DNA of 64,000 nucleotides. Source: CAVXHQ01 sp963789535. GTDB lineage: Bacteria; Pseudomonadota; Alphaproteobacteria; Rhodobacterales; Rhodobacteraceae. How positions within the stretch are numbered: the stretch's first letter is position 1; each line of letters starts with the position of its first letter. Location of the stretch: contig CAWBKU010000004.1 of assembly GCA_963789535.1 (NCBI GenBank), forward strand, positions 930,001-994,000. The letters are read 5' to 3'. Made by a program: the position numbers and the translations under genes. The notes under the pieces were generated by a model, which saw only the letters and a program-made list of their open reading frames with translations, ran no database searches and was not told the DNA's origin. Positions 52,313 to 61,581 of the stretch are shown here, piece by piece.

Positions 52313-52724
52313 GGTGCGGTCCCTGTCCTGAAACATGATGTTACCAGTATATAGTAGCAGGTCGTCACACCCGCATGACGCGAACATTACTTTATTTCAA
52401 GGATCGCTGCCACTCGACGGCGGCGGTCCCGGCTGAGGGAGCGTGACATTGCGCGCCTGCAATGTCGCGCCCAGATTGCTGCCCCTTCCTTCCGTCATCG
52501 TGGCCCCAGACGCGCACCGGATCCCGGTCGGACGCGAACCGACGTCGCTATGGGCAATGCGAACATTTCCACCGACCATCTGACCCAGAGGTCTGTCGAC
52601 GCTGGCGCCGCCGACTTCGGGCACCGCCGAGATTGAGGGGGCGATATCCGCACCGATCCGATGGGGGTGCAGCGCGATGGCGTGATCCCCCTTATCGGCA
52701 TCCGCACGTTCGGGTTTTCCGATT
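52313..52724. other. Upstream region of the lipid/glycan operon
   Basis: Holds a weak AT-rich patch (TATATAG near 52350) that could be part of the operon promoter, about 40 nt upstream of the phosphoesterase start. A minus-strand open frame at 52397-52906 encodes 169 residues without any recognisable family. It is not annotated because its sequence is Pro/Ser/Arg-rich like other shadow frames. Confidence 0.4.
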
Positions 52725-53266
52725 ATGCCCCGGGGCAAGATCGTGGCCCTCGGCGCGCTGGTTCTCGGCCTGACCCAAATTGTCGCAACGATCGGCGTGG
52801 TGTCGTTGGCGGTGCTGCCGGCATCCGCGCCCGATGCGGCGGAATGGGCCCGGCCGATCGGCTTCTGCGGGCGCTCGGCCCTCCAGATGACGCTGCTCGG
52901 GCGCATGGCCCCCGGCTGTGCCGCCGTCTCGCGGTCGAATCCATCGGGCTGCTGATCCCGGTGACGGTCTGGCTGACAGCGACGTTCATCCTGTCGTCGC
53001 TGACGGCGAACGTTCTGCCGACGGCGGCGACAAGCCCGATCGCGGCGCTGGTCCCCGCGCCCGACACCGGGTTCTTCCGCTGGGCCCAGACGCTCTTCGG
53101 GCCGCTCTCGCTGGCGGAAAGCCGCAGGATCGCCTCCGCCTCGCCGCTCGACTTCCTTCCCGCAGACCGGAGTGGCGTCCCGCCGCTGGCCGCGACCGGA
53201 TGGCTGATCCTCGCGACCGGCGCTGCCGGTGTGGCGGCCAGGGCCGGCGCGAAAGAGGCTGACTGA
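52725..53266 (+). pseudogene. Small membrane protein, frameshifted
   Basis: ATG 52725 gives MPRGKIVALGALVLGLTQIV then ATIGVVSLAVLPASAPDAAE, an N-terminal helix. The frame ends at 52955. A second frame from about 52920 reads LLIPVTVWLTATFILSSLTA and on through FRWAQTLFGPLSLAESRRIA to GWLILATGAAGVAARAGAKE, ending 53266. Both halves look like one membrane protein of roughly 180 residues, split by at least one indel between 52850 and 52950. No family recognised. Confidence 0.45.
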
Positions 53267-53430
53267 CTCTCCCCATCTGTCGTTGCAATACGGCTGCCCA
53301 ACCTGTCCGGTCGGCCGAACCTCACAGCGATGTATAGACCCTGTCAGGATCGGGAGATGACGCGGGTCGATAACGGGAACAGGTCGTGCGCGGCACTCAG
53401 CCGTGCAGAAACTTCAGAAGGCACCACATC

Positions 53431-54072
53431 ATGGTCGAAAAATCCGGCCCTCCCCCCCATTCGATGGCCACACGCGCGGTTCATGCCGGTCTGGCCCTCG
53501 CCATCGCCACCCAGCTCGTCACGTCGCTTATCCTCAGACCGGACGAGGGCGGCGACGCCGGTAATTTCGCGTTTCAGATGCACGAATACAGCGGCCTCGC
53601 AGCCTTTGGTTTCGTCGCGGCGTTCTGGATCGTCATGACGTTTCGGCGCCGGGGGACACCGATGGCGATGCTGTTTCCATGGTTCCGCCGCGACAGGCTC
53701 GGGCTATTGTGGCAGGATGTTCTGCGCCACGCCCGCGCCCTGACGCACCTTCGCCTGCCGCCTGCGAACACCCACGATCCGCTCGCCTCGGCGGTTCATG
53801 GCCTTGGCCTCGCCCTGATGAGCATCATGGCACTGAGCGGAACGATCTACTATTTCGTCAACACCGGCGATCCCGACGCCGGCGGCGTCGTCGGCGTCAC
53901 GATGACGCTGCACCGGACGTTCGCCAATATCGTCTGGGTCTATCTGATCGGGCACGCGGGTCTGGCCGTGATCCAGCATGTCGCCAACGATCATCCGCTG
54001 GCCGCGATGTGGTCGACAGGGGGCGGCACCGCCCGGCCGCATCCAATCTCGACGGCTCGCCTGCCCGAATAG
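53431..54072 (+). CDS. Cytochrome b561-type membrane protein
   Basis: 213 residues, four helices. The His pattern fits a di-haem b-type cytochrome: TRAVHAGLALAIATQLVTSL, FQMHEYSGLAAFGFVAAFWI, SAVHGLGLALMSIMALSGTI and HRTFANIVWVYLIGHAGLAV, plus AVIQHVANDHP. Such proteins pass electrons across the inner membrane, often to a periplasmic partner such as a YceI or cytochrome c. ATG 53431 follows AGAAGGCACCACATC. The partner is not obvious here. Confidence 0.85.
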   Translation: MVEKSGPPPHSMATRAVHAGLALAIATQLVTSLILRPDEGGDAGNFAFQMHEYSGLAAFGFVAAFWIVMTFRRRGTPMAMLFPWFRRDRLGLLWQDVLRHARALTHLRLPPANTHDPLASAVHGLGLALMSIMALSGTIYYFVNTGDPDAGGVVGVTMTLHRTFANIVWVYLIGHAGLAVIQHVANDHPLAAMWSTGGGTARPHPISTARLPE

Positions 54073-54232
54073 GGCGCCGTTTCCGGTCCCCTGCCGACCC
54101 TGCCCGACTGGCGTCACCGAAAGGTGGCGCCCTCTTTGCGTCACGCCGCGACGCCCTGACGCGACCGCAAATCCCCCGCCCGGACTGTGATGCCGCGCCG
54201 TTCGCGGCCACTCGCTGTCGCATCGCCGCACC

Positions 54233-54640
54233 TCACCGCCGACGACACGAACGGAAGGTCGACAGGTGCCCCGACCCGGCGATGACGCGGTAGTCGATGG
54301 GGCAGGTCATCGGCACGACGGTGCTGCTCCCGCATGTCGTGGCGATCTCGACCACCGGGCCTCCGTCAGGACCAAGGCGACCCGGTCGTCGCTGCGTCCG
54401 ATAGGCCGTGACACGACATCCCCTACCGCCGTCCTGACCGGGCGGGAGGTGCCCTCGAACATGCCGCCGCCGGCCCTTGTCGGGGTGCCGAGGGTGCTGT
54501 CGCCCGGAGCCGCAGAACAGGCCGCCGTTTCGGCAGTTGCGGGGGGTGCGGGAATAAGCGGCGAAGCCAGGAACGCGCGTCGGGAGGCGGCAGGCGGCGG
54601 CGGCAGGCGGCGGCAGTATGTTTCCGGGCATGTCCGGCGT
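54233..54640 (-). pseudogene. Possible small secreted protein, frameshifted, after the histidine kinase
   Basis: On the minus strand one frame has SRRAFLASPLIPAPPATAET and RTAVGDVVSRPIGRSDDRVA, resembling a signal peptide and mature part. A second frame continues with DGGPVVEIATTCGSSTVVPM and TCPIDYRVIAGSGHLSTFRS, ending 54233. The two could be one about 120-residue periplasmic protein with three Cys. A start codon could not be placed. Evidence is weak. Confidence 0.33.
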
Positions 54641-54651
54641 CGAGACGAAGG

Positions 54652-56022
54652 TCAGCCGATGGCTGGAAATGCGATCCGCACGATCAGACCGGGGGCTGCA
54701 TCGTCCAGCGTCAGCGTGGCGTCGTGAAGATCCGCAATCGCCGCGACCATCGACAGGCCGAGGCCGTTGCCGTCGCTGGTCCTGCTGCGTTCAAGGCGAT
54801 AGAGACGGCGCAGCACCTTCTCGCGTTCGTCGACCGGCACGCCGGGTCCATCGTCCCGCACGGTCAGGTCGATACCCTGAGCCCGACGCGCCAATGATAC
54901 GGCGATCGTGCCACCGGACGGCACATGCCGCAGCCCGTTCTCGATCAGATTGACGAGGACCTGCCCGAGAAGCTGGCGGTCCCCCCCGACCTCGAACCTC
55001 GCGTCCCCGGCGACGTTCAGGATAAGCGCATGGCCGCTCTCCTCCGCATCGGGGCCGAACATCTCGACCATGCCGCGCGCGACCTGCGCCAGATCGACGG
55101 GCCCGAACCGGTCACGCACGGAACCGCCTTCGATCTGGGCGATGTGCAGCAAGGACTGGAAGGTCCGAACGATCCCCTGCGTTTCCGCCACCGCAGTGTC
55201 GACGATGCCGACCTGTTCGGCGGTCAATGCCGTGCCGTCGCGCAACCGGTTCAGATGGATCGCGACCCGCTGGATCGGGGTCCGCAGGTCGTGCGCGATA
55301 TCCGCCGACACCTGCCGCAGCGCCGCGATGGACGCCGCCTGCGCATCGGCCATCCGGTTCACCGCGAGGCCGATCTGGTCGAGGTCGTCGGTAGACTCGG
55401 CAACGCCGTCGACGCGCGAGGTCAGCGTCCCGTGGGTCAGGTCCTGCAACGTTGCACGGATCGCCTCGACCCGGTCCCGCGCGCGGCGCGCCACCACCAT
55501 GCCGGCGGTCGCACCGATCAGCAACGTCGGCAACAGGCCGATCAGGAACACACTGGCAAAGATCTCGCCCATTTCGATCACCTGCTCGCGCGACTGAGCC
55601 ACGACGAGCTGTCCGCCCGCGACCGGCGCCGACAGGGCCAGATAACTTTCGGCACGGTCGCCCGGGTCCGCCGAAAGCGCGGGTTCGGACAGGATCGTCA
55701 GACCGGAGATGCGGGGAAACGCAACCACGTTGCCGATGGACGGGCCATTTCGCGGCGCAAAGAACACGATCATCACCGCCGGATCGACCGCTTCGGCATC
55801 GGCCACCAGACGCTCCCGCAGGTCGTCCGGATCGGTGATCGACAGATAGCTCGCCATCGACTGGCGCACCTGTTCCTCGATCACGGCATCGATCTCGCTG
55901 CGGATCACGAAATAGGCGCTGCCGAACCCGATCAGGGACGACAGCGTGAAGATCGCGATGAGCAGGGCCGACAGTCGCAGCGGCATCGACCGCATCCGCG
56001 ACGCGATCCAGGCCGGCATCAT
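54652..56022 (-). CDS. Two-component sensor histidine kinase
   Basis: 456 residues. Two membrane helices flank a periplasmic sensor of about 120 residues (up to LVVAQSREQVIEMGEIFASV). A HAMP follows with ARRARDRVEAIRATLQDLTH, then HisKA with the phospho-His in SADIAHDLRTPIQRVAIHLN (near residue 245), and a HATPase with LVNLIENGLRHVPSGGTIAV (N box), VRDDGPGVPVDE (G1) and GNGLGLSMVAAIADL (G2). The stop of the regulator overlaps its start. No specific signal can be deduced, although PepSY and DedA neighbours suggest envelope stress or metal. Confidence 0.92.
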   Translation of the reverse strand: MMPAWIASRMRSMPLRLSALLIAIFTLSSLIGFGSAYFVIRSEIDAVIEEQVRQSMASYLSITDPDDLRERLVADAEAVDPAVMIVFFAPRNGPSIGNVVAFPRISGLTILSEPALSADPGDRAESYLALSAPVAGGQLVVAQSREQVIEMGEIFASVFLIGLLPTLLIGATAGMVVARRARDRVEAIRATLQDLTHGTLTSRVDGVAESTDDLDQIGLAVNRMADAQAASIAALRQVSADIAHDLRTPIQRVAIHLNRLRDGTALTAEQVGIVDTAVAETQGIVRTFQSLLHIAQIEGGSVRDRFGPVDLAQVARGMVEMFGPDAEESGHALILNVAGDARFEVGGDRQLLGQVLVNLIENGLRHVPSGGTIAVSLARRAQGIDLTVRDDGPGVPVDEREKVLRRLYRLERSRTSDGNGLGLSMVAAIADLHDATLTLDDAAPGLIVRIAFPAIG

Positions 56023-56693
56023 TCCGCGACGATCCGGTATCCGGCGCCGCGCATGGTCTCGATCAGCTCGACGTCGAACGGCCTGTCGACCTTGCCACGC
56101 AGGCGGCTGATGTGGGTTTCGACGACGTTGGTCTGCGGATCGAAATGGATGTCCCAGACCGCCTCGAGCAGCATCGTTCGGGTCTGCACCCGGCCCTTTC
56201 GGCGCATCAGGTGTTCCAGCAGGGCGAATTCCCGGGGCAGGAGGTCGATGCCCTGCCCGCCGCGCGTCACCTTGCGGGTCAGAAGATCGATCTCGAGGTC
56301 GCGGACCTTCAGGGTCGTCGGCGTTTCCGACATCTGCGGACGGCGGCCGAGGGCCGCGATGCGCGCACTCAGCTCGCCGAAGGCGAAGGGTTTGACGAGG
56401 TAGTCGTCGGCCCCGGCGTTCAGTCCCTCGATCCGGTCATCGACACCGCCCAGCGCGGTCAGGAACAGGATCGGGGTGCGGTTCTTGGCGCCGCGCAGGG
56501 TGCGCACCAGCGAGACCCCGTCGATTCCGGGCAACAACCGGTCGACCACGAGGACGTCATAGGCCCCGGCCGCGGCCTGTATCAGCCCCTCCTGCCCGTC
56601 TGTCAGAAGGTCGACGGAGTGCCCCTCCTCGCGCAACCCCCCCGCGATGTAGGGGCCCGCGGTCCTGTCGTCCTCGATGACGAGTATCTTCAT
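56019..56693 (-). CDS. OmpR/PhoP-family response regulator
   Basis: 224 residues. Receiver domain with the acidic pocket LVIEDDRTAG, phospho-Asp 51 in VVDRLLPGIDG, the T in FLTALGGVDD, and K in DYLVKPFAFGEL. A C-terminal winged helix has LLPREFALLEHLMRRKGRVQ and NVVETHISRLRGKVDRPFDV. It is transcribed after the PepSY gene (gap 69 nt) and before its kinase. The combination resembles the QseB/CopR-type regulators. Confidence 0.92.
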   Translation of the reverse strand: MKILVIEDDRTAGPYIAGGLREEGHSVDLLTDGQEGLIQAAAGAYDVLVVDRLLPGIDGVSLVRTLRGAKNRTPILFLTALGGVDDRIEGLNAGADDYLVKPFAFGELSARIAALGRRPQMSETPTTLKVRDLEIDLLTRKVTRGGQGIDLLPREFALLEHLMRRKGRVQTRTMLLEAVWDIHFDPQTNVVETHISRLRGKVDRPFDVELIETMRGAGYRIVAE

Positions 56694-56762
56694 ATCGCTC
56701 TCGCTGCAAAGACCGGCGCCGCGGGATGCGACGCCGGTCCGTGTTATCGACCGATCCGGGGC

Positions 56763-57200
56763 CTAGTTGCCGGTGGTGCCGTCGTCGTCAGCCTCGCCGT
56801 CGGCGCCGCCGTCCTCCCGGTCGTCGTCGCCATCCTCGCCGTTCATGTCCCCGGTGTCACTGTCTTCGGCGTCCTTGGCCATCGCCGTGACCGTGCCATC
56901 CATGGCATCGACCATCGCGGTCTGCGTCGTGCCGTCGGCCATCAGGATCTCGACCTTGTAGGCCGGGCCGTCCGTCCCCTCGACCTCGAACTCGGCGCTC
57001 ATCGCTGTCCCGCCGGTGTCGGCCTCGGCCGCCGTGACGGCCTGAGCAAGGGTCTGCGTTGCGGACTGGAACGACTGGATCTCGGCGATGTCGTCGTCGG
57101 ACATATGGCTCTCGGCATTCGCCGCCATCGTTCCGGCGCCCAGCAGGCCCAGCGAGACCAGGGCAGAGGTTGCGATGGTCTTTACGGTGATGCGTTTCAT
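56763..57200 (-). CDS. PepSY-domain secreted protein with acidic tail
   Basis: 145 residues. Signal peptide to about residue 32 (SLGLLGAGTMAANAESH). A PepSY-like domain with YKVEILMADGTTQTAMVDAM, and a long acidic tail (GEDGDDDREDGGADGEADDD). PepSY proteins near response regulators are often regulated by them and may bind cations. ATG 57200 follows GAAAGCCAC. It probably heads the operon with the two-component genes. Confidence 0.82.
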   Translation of the reverse strand: MKRITVKTIATSALVSLGLLGAGTMAANAESHMSDDDIAEIQSFQSATQTLAQAVTAAEADTGGTAMSAEFEVEGTDGPAYKVEILMADGTTQTAMVDAMDGTVTAMAKDAEDSDTGDMNGEDGDDDREDGGADGEADDDGTTGN

Positions 57201-57288
57201 GTGGCTTTCCTTTGGGTTCGGGGCCTGCCTCTTGCTGCCCACTCGAGAAGAATTGGGGGCGGCATCCGACCGGGGGGTGTCCCCGACA

Positions 57289-57318
57289 TTACACCTGTGC
57301 AATATCACGCGGGTGTGA
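57289..57318. promoter_or_regulatory. Inverted repeat in the PepSY/DedA divergent intergenic region
   Basis: TTACACC at 57289-57295 and GGTGTGA at 57312-57318 form a 7-nt inverted repeat with one mismatch and a 16-nt spacer. It lies 88 nt before the PepSY start. It could bind the neighbouring response regulator. Support is weak. Confidence 0.3.
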
Positions 57319-57495
57319 CATGCCGCGTGAAGCCCGCGCCGGGCGCGAGGTCGAACCGCGTCGGGCCTCGCGCTTCGGGCCGTCCTGTGGCATGGACCGC
57401 CTGTCCGGACGACTGGGCGCCAGGGACCGGCGTGCCGATGGCAACCTCTCCTCGGGTCCGTGCCGATCGGCCTTTCTCGATCAAGGCGATACAAC

Positions 57496-59493
57496 ATGCC
57501 TCAGTCTCTCGACCAGCTCATCCCGTCGCTTCAGTCTTTCGGCGTCTGGACCTACTGGATCCTCGCGCTTTTCGCGATGCTCGAGGCGATCGTGTTCACC
57601 GGGGTCATGGTTCCCGGCGCGATTGCCGTCATCGCCGGCGGTGTCCTTGTCCAACGCGGCGTGATCGACTTCTTCGACCTCGGCTGGTTCGTCCTCGCCG
57701 GGACGATCATCGGCAGCGAGGTCAGCTATCGGCTCGGGGGGCTGGCCGCAAGGGGTCTGAGCGGCAGGCGATCTTTCGCGGACGCGAAGTATGCGGTGCG
57801 CGCGAAGGGTTTGCTGACCCGCTACGGCGGTTTCGCCATGGTCGTCGGGCGCTTTCTCGGACCATTGTCGGCGTTCGTGCCGTTCTCGGCGGCGATGGCG
57901 GGCATGGGGCGGCGCCGGTTCGTCATCTGGAACGTCGTCAGTGCGCTGCCCTACTCCTTCGGACTGCCGGCCCTGGGGTATTTCTTCGGCAGCGCGCTCG
58001 GAACGGTCGGTGCCGCAGCCCCCCGCATCCTCGCGTTCGCGGTCGGTGCCGCGCTGGTGCTGGGGCTGCTGTGGTTCGTTGCCGTGCGGCTGGGACGGGC
58101 CCTGCCGCTGCTCGGGGCGATCGGGCAATCGGTCCTGCACGGCATCGGGGAAAAGCCTGTCGTGCAGCGGTTCGTCGCGCGCCATCCGGCGACGTCGGCA
58201 TTCCTCACGGCGCGGTTCGACACGGCAAAGTTCGTCGGCCTGACAGGGACGGTCCTGAGCGTGCTCCTTGTCTATCTCCTCGTCGCCTACGTCGACAGCG
58301 TCACGGACTTTCTCGGGTCGCCCGATGTGGTGCAGGGCGACACCCGGCTCGCCAACCTGTTCTATGCACTGCGCGACGACCGGCTGATCGCCCTCTTCGG
58401 CTGGATCACGGCGGTCGGCGGCTGGGAGGTCGTCGTGACCATGATCGCCGGTGCGACCGTGGCCCTGATCGTCCTGCGCCGGGTCGACCTGACCCTCGGC
58501 CTGTGGCTGACGGTTGTCGGCAGCCAGCTATCGGTGACGCTCCTCAAGAGTTTCTTTGCGCGGCCGCGCTCCGACCTCGGCTATTTCACCGAAACCTCGG
58601 GCAGCTTTCCCAGCGGCCATGCCGCGTCCTCGGTGGCGATTTGGGGGATGCTCTTCTATCTGGCGTGGCGGACGCGATTGCTGTCGGCAACGGCCGCGGG
58701 CCTGGCGGCGATCACCCTCGCCTTTCTGATCGGCCTCAGCCGGATCTATCTGGTCGAGCACTATCTGTCGGACGTGCTGAACGGCTATCTGGTGGGCGCA
58801 GTCTGGCTGACCCTCGGCATCGCGTTCTGCGAATGGCGGCGGGACGCGGGGACGCCGCCGGACCCGACCCGCCGCCGGTATGGCACCCGGATTGCCGGAA
58901 CGGTCGTCGGCATCGCCGCCGCTGCGTCCATCGTTCTGGCCTCGGTTGCGGTTGCGCCGACGAATCCTGCGCCGGTCGCGGCTCCGCGCGTCGTGGCCAC
59001 GCTCGGCGCCGCGACGCTGCCAATGGCGACCCAGACCCTGCTGGGCGAGCCGCGCGGACAGATCGGGTTCATCGTCGCGGCCCGGGACGACGCGGCCCTG
59101 ACGGCGGCCCTGCAATCGGCGGGCTGGACGTTTGCGCCACGGCCGGGCCCGGGCACCCTGATGCTGGCCGCATGGGACGACTGGACCGGCGGGGCCCTGC
59201 CCCGTCCCCTCGTCATTCCGACGTTCTGGGACGATCGTCCGACGGATCTGGCGTTCGAGCGCATCGACGATCCCGCCGTGGACACGCCACGACTGCATCT
59301 GAGGATCTGGCGCACCGGCGACAGCATGACGGACGGCACCGCCCTCTATGCCGGGAACCTGATCCTCGAGGATCCGCTGGAATGGATCGCCGAGGATGAT
59401 GTGACCGTCCCGGCCGACAGCAGCCCCGACCGATTGCTGCAAGATCTGGCAACGTCCGGTCTGACCGCCGGCAGATACCCGCCCGCCCCCTGA
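57496..59493 (+). CDS. DedA-PAP2-LssY fusion membrane protein
   Basis: 665 residues in three parts. First, a DedA/VTT domain (GVMVPGAIAVIAGGVLVQRG, GRFLGPLSAFVPFSAAMAGM). Second, a PAP2 phosphatase with its three motifs: KSFFARPRSD, FPSGHAASSVAIWG and SRIYLVEHYLSDVLNG. Third, a C-terminal LssY-like domain with RGQIGFIVAARDDAALTAAL and PRLHLRIWRTGDSMTDGTAL. DedA flips lipid carrier and PAP2 dephosphorylates it, so the fusion fits undecaprenyl diphosphate recycling or similar lipid phosphate work. It is divergent from PepSY. Confidence 0.88.
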   Translation: MPQSLDQLIPSLQSFGVWTYWILALFAMLEAIVFTGVMVPGAIAVIAGGVLVQRGVIDFFDLGWFVLAGTIIGSEVSYRLGGLAARGLSGRRSFADAKYAVRAKGLLTRYGGFAMVVGRFLGPLSAFVPFSAAMAGMGRRRFVIWNVVSALPYSFGLPALGYFFGSALGTVGAAAPRILAFAVGAALVLGLLWFVAVRLGRALPLLGAIGQSVLHGIGEKPVVQRFVARHPATSAFLTARFDTAKFVGLTGTVLSVLLVYLLVAYVDSVTDFLGSPDVVQGDTRLANLFYALRDDRLIALFGWITAVGGWEVVVTMIAGATVALIVLRRVDLTLGLWLTVVGSQLSVTLLKSFFARPRSDLGYFTETSGSFPSGHAASSVAIWGMLFYLAWRTRLLSATAAGLAAITLAFLIGLSRIYLVEHYLSDVLNGYLVGAVWLTLGIAFCEWRRDAGTPPDPTRRRYGTRIAGTVVGIAAAASIVLASVAVAPTNPAPVAAPRVVATLGAATLPMATQTLLGEPRGQIGFIVAARDDAALTAALQSAGWTFAPRPGPGTLMLAAWDDWTGGALPRPLVIPTFWDDRPTDLAFERIDDPAVDTPRLHLRIWRTGDSMTDGTALYAGNLILEDPLEWIAEDDVTVPADSSPDRLLQDLATSGLTAGRYPPAP

Positions 59494-59805
59494 CGGCGAC
59501 GGGGCGTATTGCCCGGCGTCCCGCCCGGGTGCTGCCCGCATGGACGGCGGTGCCGACAACCCCACGACCACCTTTGCAACGCGCCGGCGACGGCACGGTG
59601 GCGCACATGCGCCACCCTGCGTTTTCAGGTGCGCCCGTCCAGATTGCGTATTTGCAATGTTCCCGACAATCGCCGGTATTCGTGCCCCCGCATGGTCCGG
59701 GGCATCGGCAGCGGTGAACCGCTACAGGACCACAACGCCAGACCAGAAATGCGATGTCCGCCCGCCTCAGGGCAGACCCCACCCCATCCCGAAGAGGATC
59801 CAACC
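59494..59805. other. Intergenic region before a frameshifted periplasmic gene
   Basis: No gene. It probably holds the promoter of the following gene, but no clear consensus was found. GCACATGCGCCACC near 59600 contains a partial self-complementary stretch with no evident role. Confidence 0.35.
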
Positions 59806-60451
59806 ATGAGAAACCTTCTGTTGAGCGTCGCGCTGATCGCCGCACCCGTAGCGGCCTTCGGCGCGGTCTATGCACTAACGATGCGCCGACGCGACCGTTG
59901 CGGTCACCGCGGCCGTCGCTCGGGGACATGACCGCGTACGAGACGATCACGCGCGACGTTGCAGTCCATCGCCGCGACGGGCGATCTGACCGCCGCCAAG
60001 GCGCGGATCAAGGATCTCGAGACCGCGTGGGACGATGCGGAACCGACGCTGCGGCCCGTCAGCACCGTTCAGTGGGGCAACGTCGATACCGCCATCGACG
60101 AGGCGCTGAACACCCTGCGCGCCGCCCAGCCGGATCCCGCGACGGTCACCGCGAGCGCTCGCCACGCTGACCGATAACCTGGCCGACCCCTCCGCCGGGG
60201 TGGACCAGGCGGGTCAGGGCGCAACGCTGGTGCAGGGCATCGCCGTCACCGACGAGAACGGCCATGCCCTACCGTGTGAGGCGATGCTGGCCACGTTCCG
60301 CGACGCTCTCGCTACGGCAACCCTGGCGGACACCGACCGCGCGACGGCGACCGATCTGCAGAGCCGTGGCACCGAACGGTGCAATGCCGACGACGACACC
60401 CGTGCAGACGATTTCTTCGCTCAGGGTCTCGCCCTGATGCAGACGAACTGA
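59806..60451 (+). pseudogene. Secreted hypothetical protein with several frameshifts
   Basis: ATG 59806, behind GAAGAGGATCCAACC, begins a signal peptide (LLLSVALIAAPVAAFGAVYA). After about residue 26 the true reading moves between frames: TATVAVTAAVA, then GDMTAYETITRDVAV, QSIAATGDLTAAKARIKDLE to LNTLRAAQPDPATVTAS, then VATLTDNLADPSAGVDQAGQ and on to GTERCNADDDTRADDFFAQG, ending 60451. At least three single-base changes are needed for a protein of about 210 residues. No family recognised. The density of indels is higher than anywhere else in the window. Confidence 0.62.
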
Positions 60452-60487
60452 CCTCTGGCAACCGATCCCCCGAAAGGAGACCCCGCC

Positions 60488-61307
60488 ATGACCCACATTT
60501 CCCCGATGAACGATCCCGCAGCCTACAGCCGTTTCGACGAGGCGATCGTCCGCACAACGCCCAACCGCGTGCCCGCGGTGACCGTCGACTTCTGGCTGAT
60601 CAAGCTGATGGCGGTGACGATGGGCGAGACCGCCGCCGACTTTCTCGCCGTGAACCTCGGTCTCGGCCTCACCGCGACGTCTCTGATGATGGCCGCCGTC
60701 CTCGTCGGCGCGCTTCTTCCTGCAGTTCGGCCAAAAGCGCTATGTGCCATGGTCCTACTGGCTCGCCGTCGTGCTCACCAGCATCGTCGGCACGCTCATC
60801 ACCGACAATCTCGTCGACAACTTCGGCGTTCAGCTCGTGACCACGACCGTCTTCTTCAGCGTCGCCCTCGCCGCGACCTTTGCCGCCTGGTACGCCAGCG
60901 AAAGGACCCTCTCGATCCACGAGGTGACGACGACGCGGCGCGAGACGTTCTACTGGCTGGCGATCATCTTCACCTTCGCCCTCGGCACGGCGGCGGGCGA
61001 TCTGGTCGCCGAGCACTTCGGCCTCGGCTACATGGCGACGGGCATTCTCTTCGGCATGATCATCGCCTCGATCACCTTCGGCTATTACACATTGAAACTC
61101 GACGGTATCCTCGCCTTCTGGATCGCCTATATCTTCACCCGCCCGCTCGGCGCCTCGTTCGGCGACCTGCTGTCGCAACCTGCCGACTATGGCGGCATGG
61201 GCCTCGGCACGATCCTGACGAGCGCGCTCTTCCTCGCCGCCATCGCGGGTATCGTCGGCTATATGACGATCACACGCGAAGGCGTCGAGAACGCAATGCC
61301 GGACTGA
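60488..61307 (+). pseudogene. COG4705-type membrane protein, frameshifted
   Basis: Starts MTHISPMNDPAAYSRFDEAI with KLMAVTMGETAADFLAVNLG and the membrane segment LGLTATSLMMAAVLVGA. At about 60710-60716 (GCGCTTCTTCC) one extra base shifts the frame, and the true reading is FLQFGQKRYVPWSYWLAVVL. The second half, with FALGTAAGDLVAEHFGLGYM and FTRPLGASFGDLLSQPADYG, ends at 61307. Repeated GTxxxDxxxxxxGLG helices are typical of this family. With one correction it is about 272 residues. Function unknown, possibly metal or small-molecule transport. Confidence 0.75.
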
Positions 61308-61581
61308 ACCGGACAGCCGATGGCCGGCCCTTACCAGGGAGCCGGCCATTTTCCCGTGCCCGACGTTCAGATGCACCCGAGGCGCCGCGTGTCCGCCGGA
61401 CTCCTGCATCGTCCGGTTTCTGCGGTCTGCCTGACGTGCCCGAAGTTTCCCCGCACAAAACCGCGCCGGCTTTGCCGGTCGCTCCAACGTCGGGGCAGGA
61501 CGCGCAGGGGGACCGGTGCACGACCGGTCCGGACCGCGATGCCGACGACGAACCCCCGGTCCCCGGGACGCGGGGTTCGCG

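Noticed and set aside
52397..52906. Minus-strand 169-residue open frame before the small membrane protein
   Set aside because: No domain, no clear ribosome-binding site, Pro/Ser/Arg-rich composition as in the shadow frames.
56112..59399. 1095-residue plus-strand open frame
   Set aside because: It overlaps the response regulator, PepSY and DedA-PAP2 genes in other frames or strand, is Arg/Pro-rich, and has no recognisable family. A GC-rich shadow.
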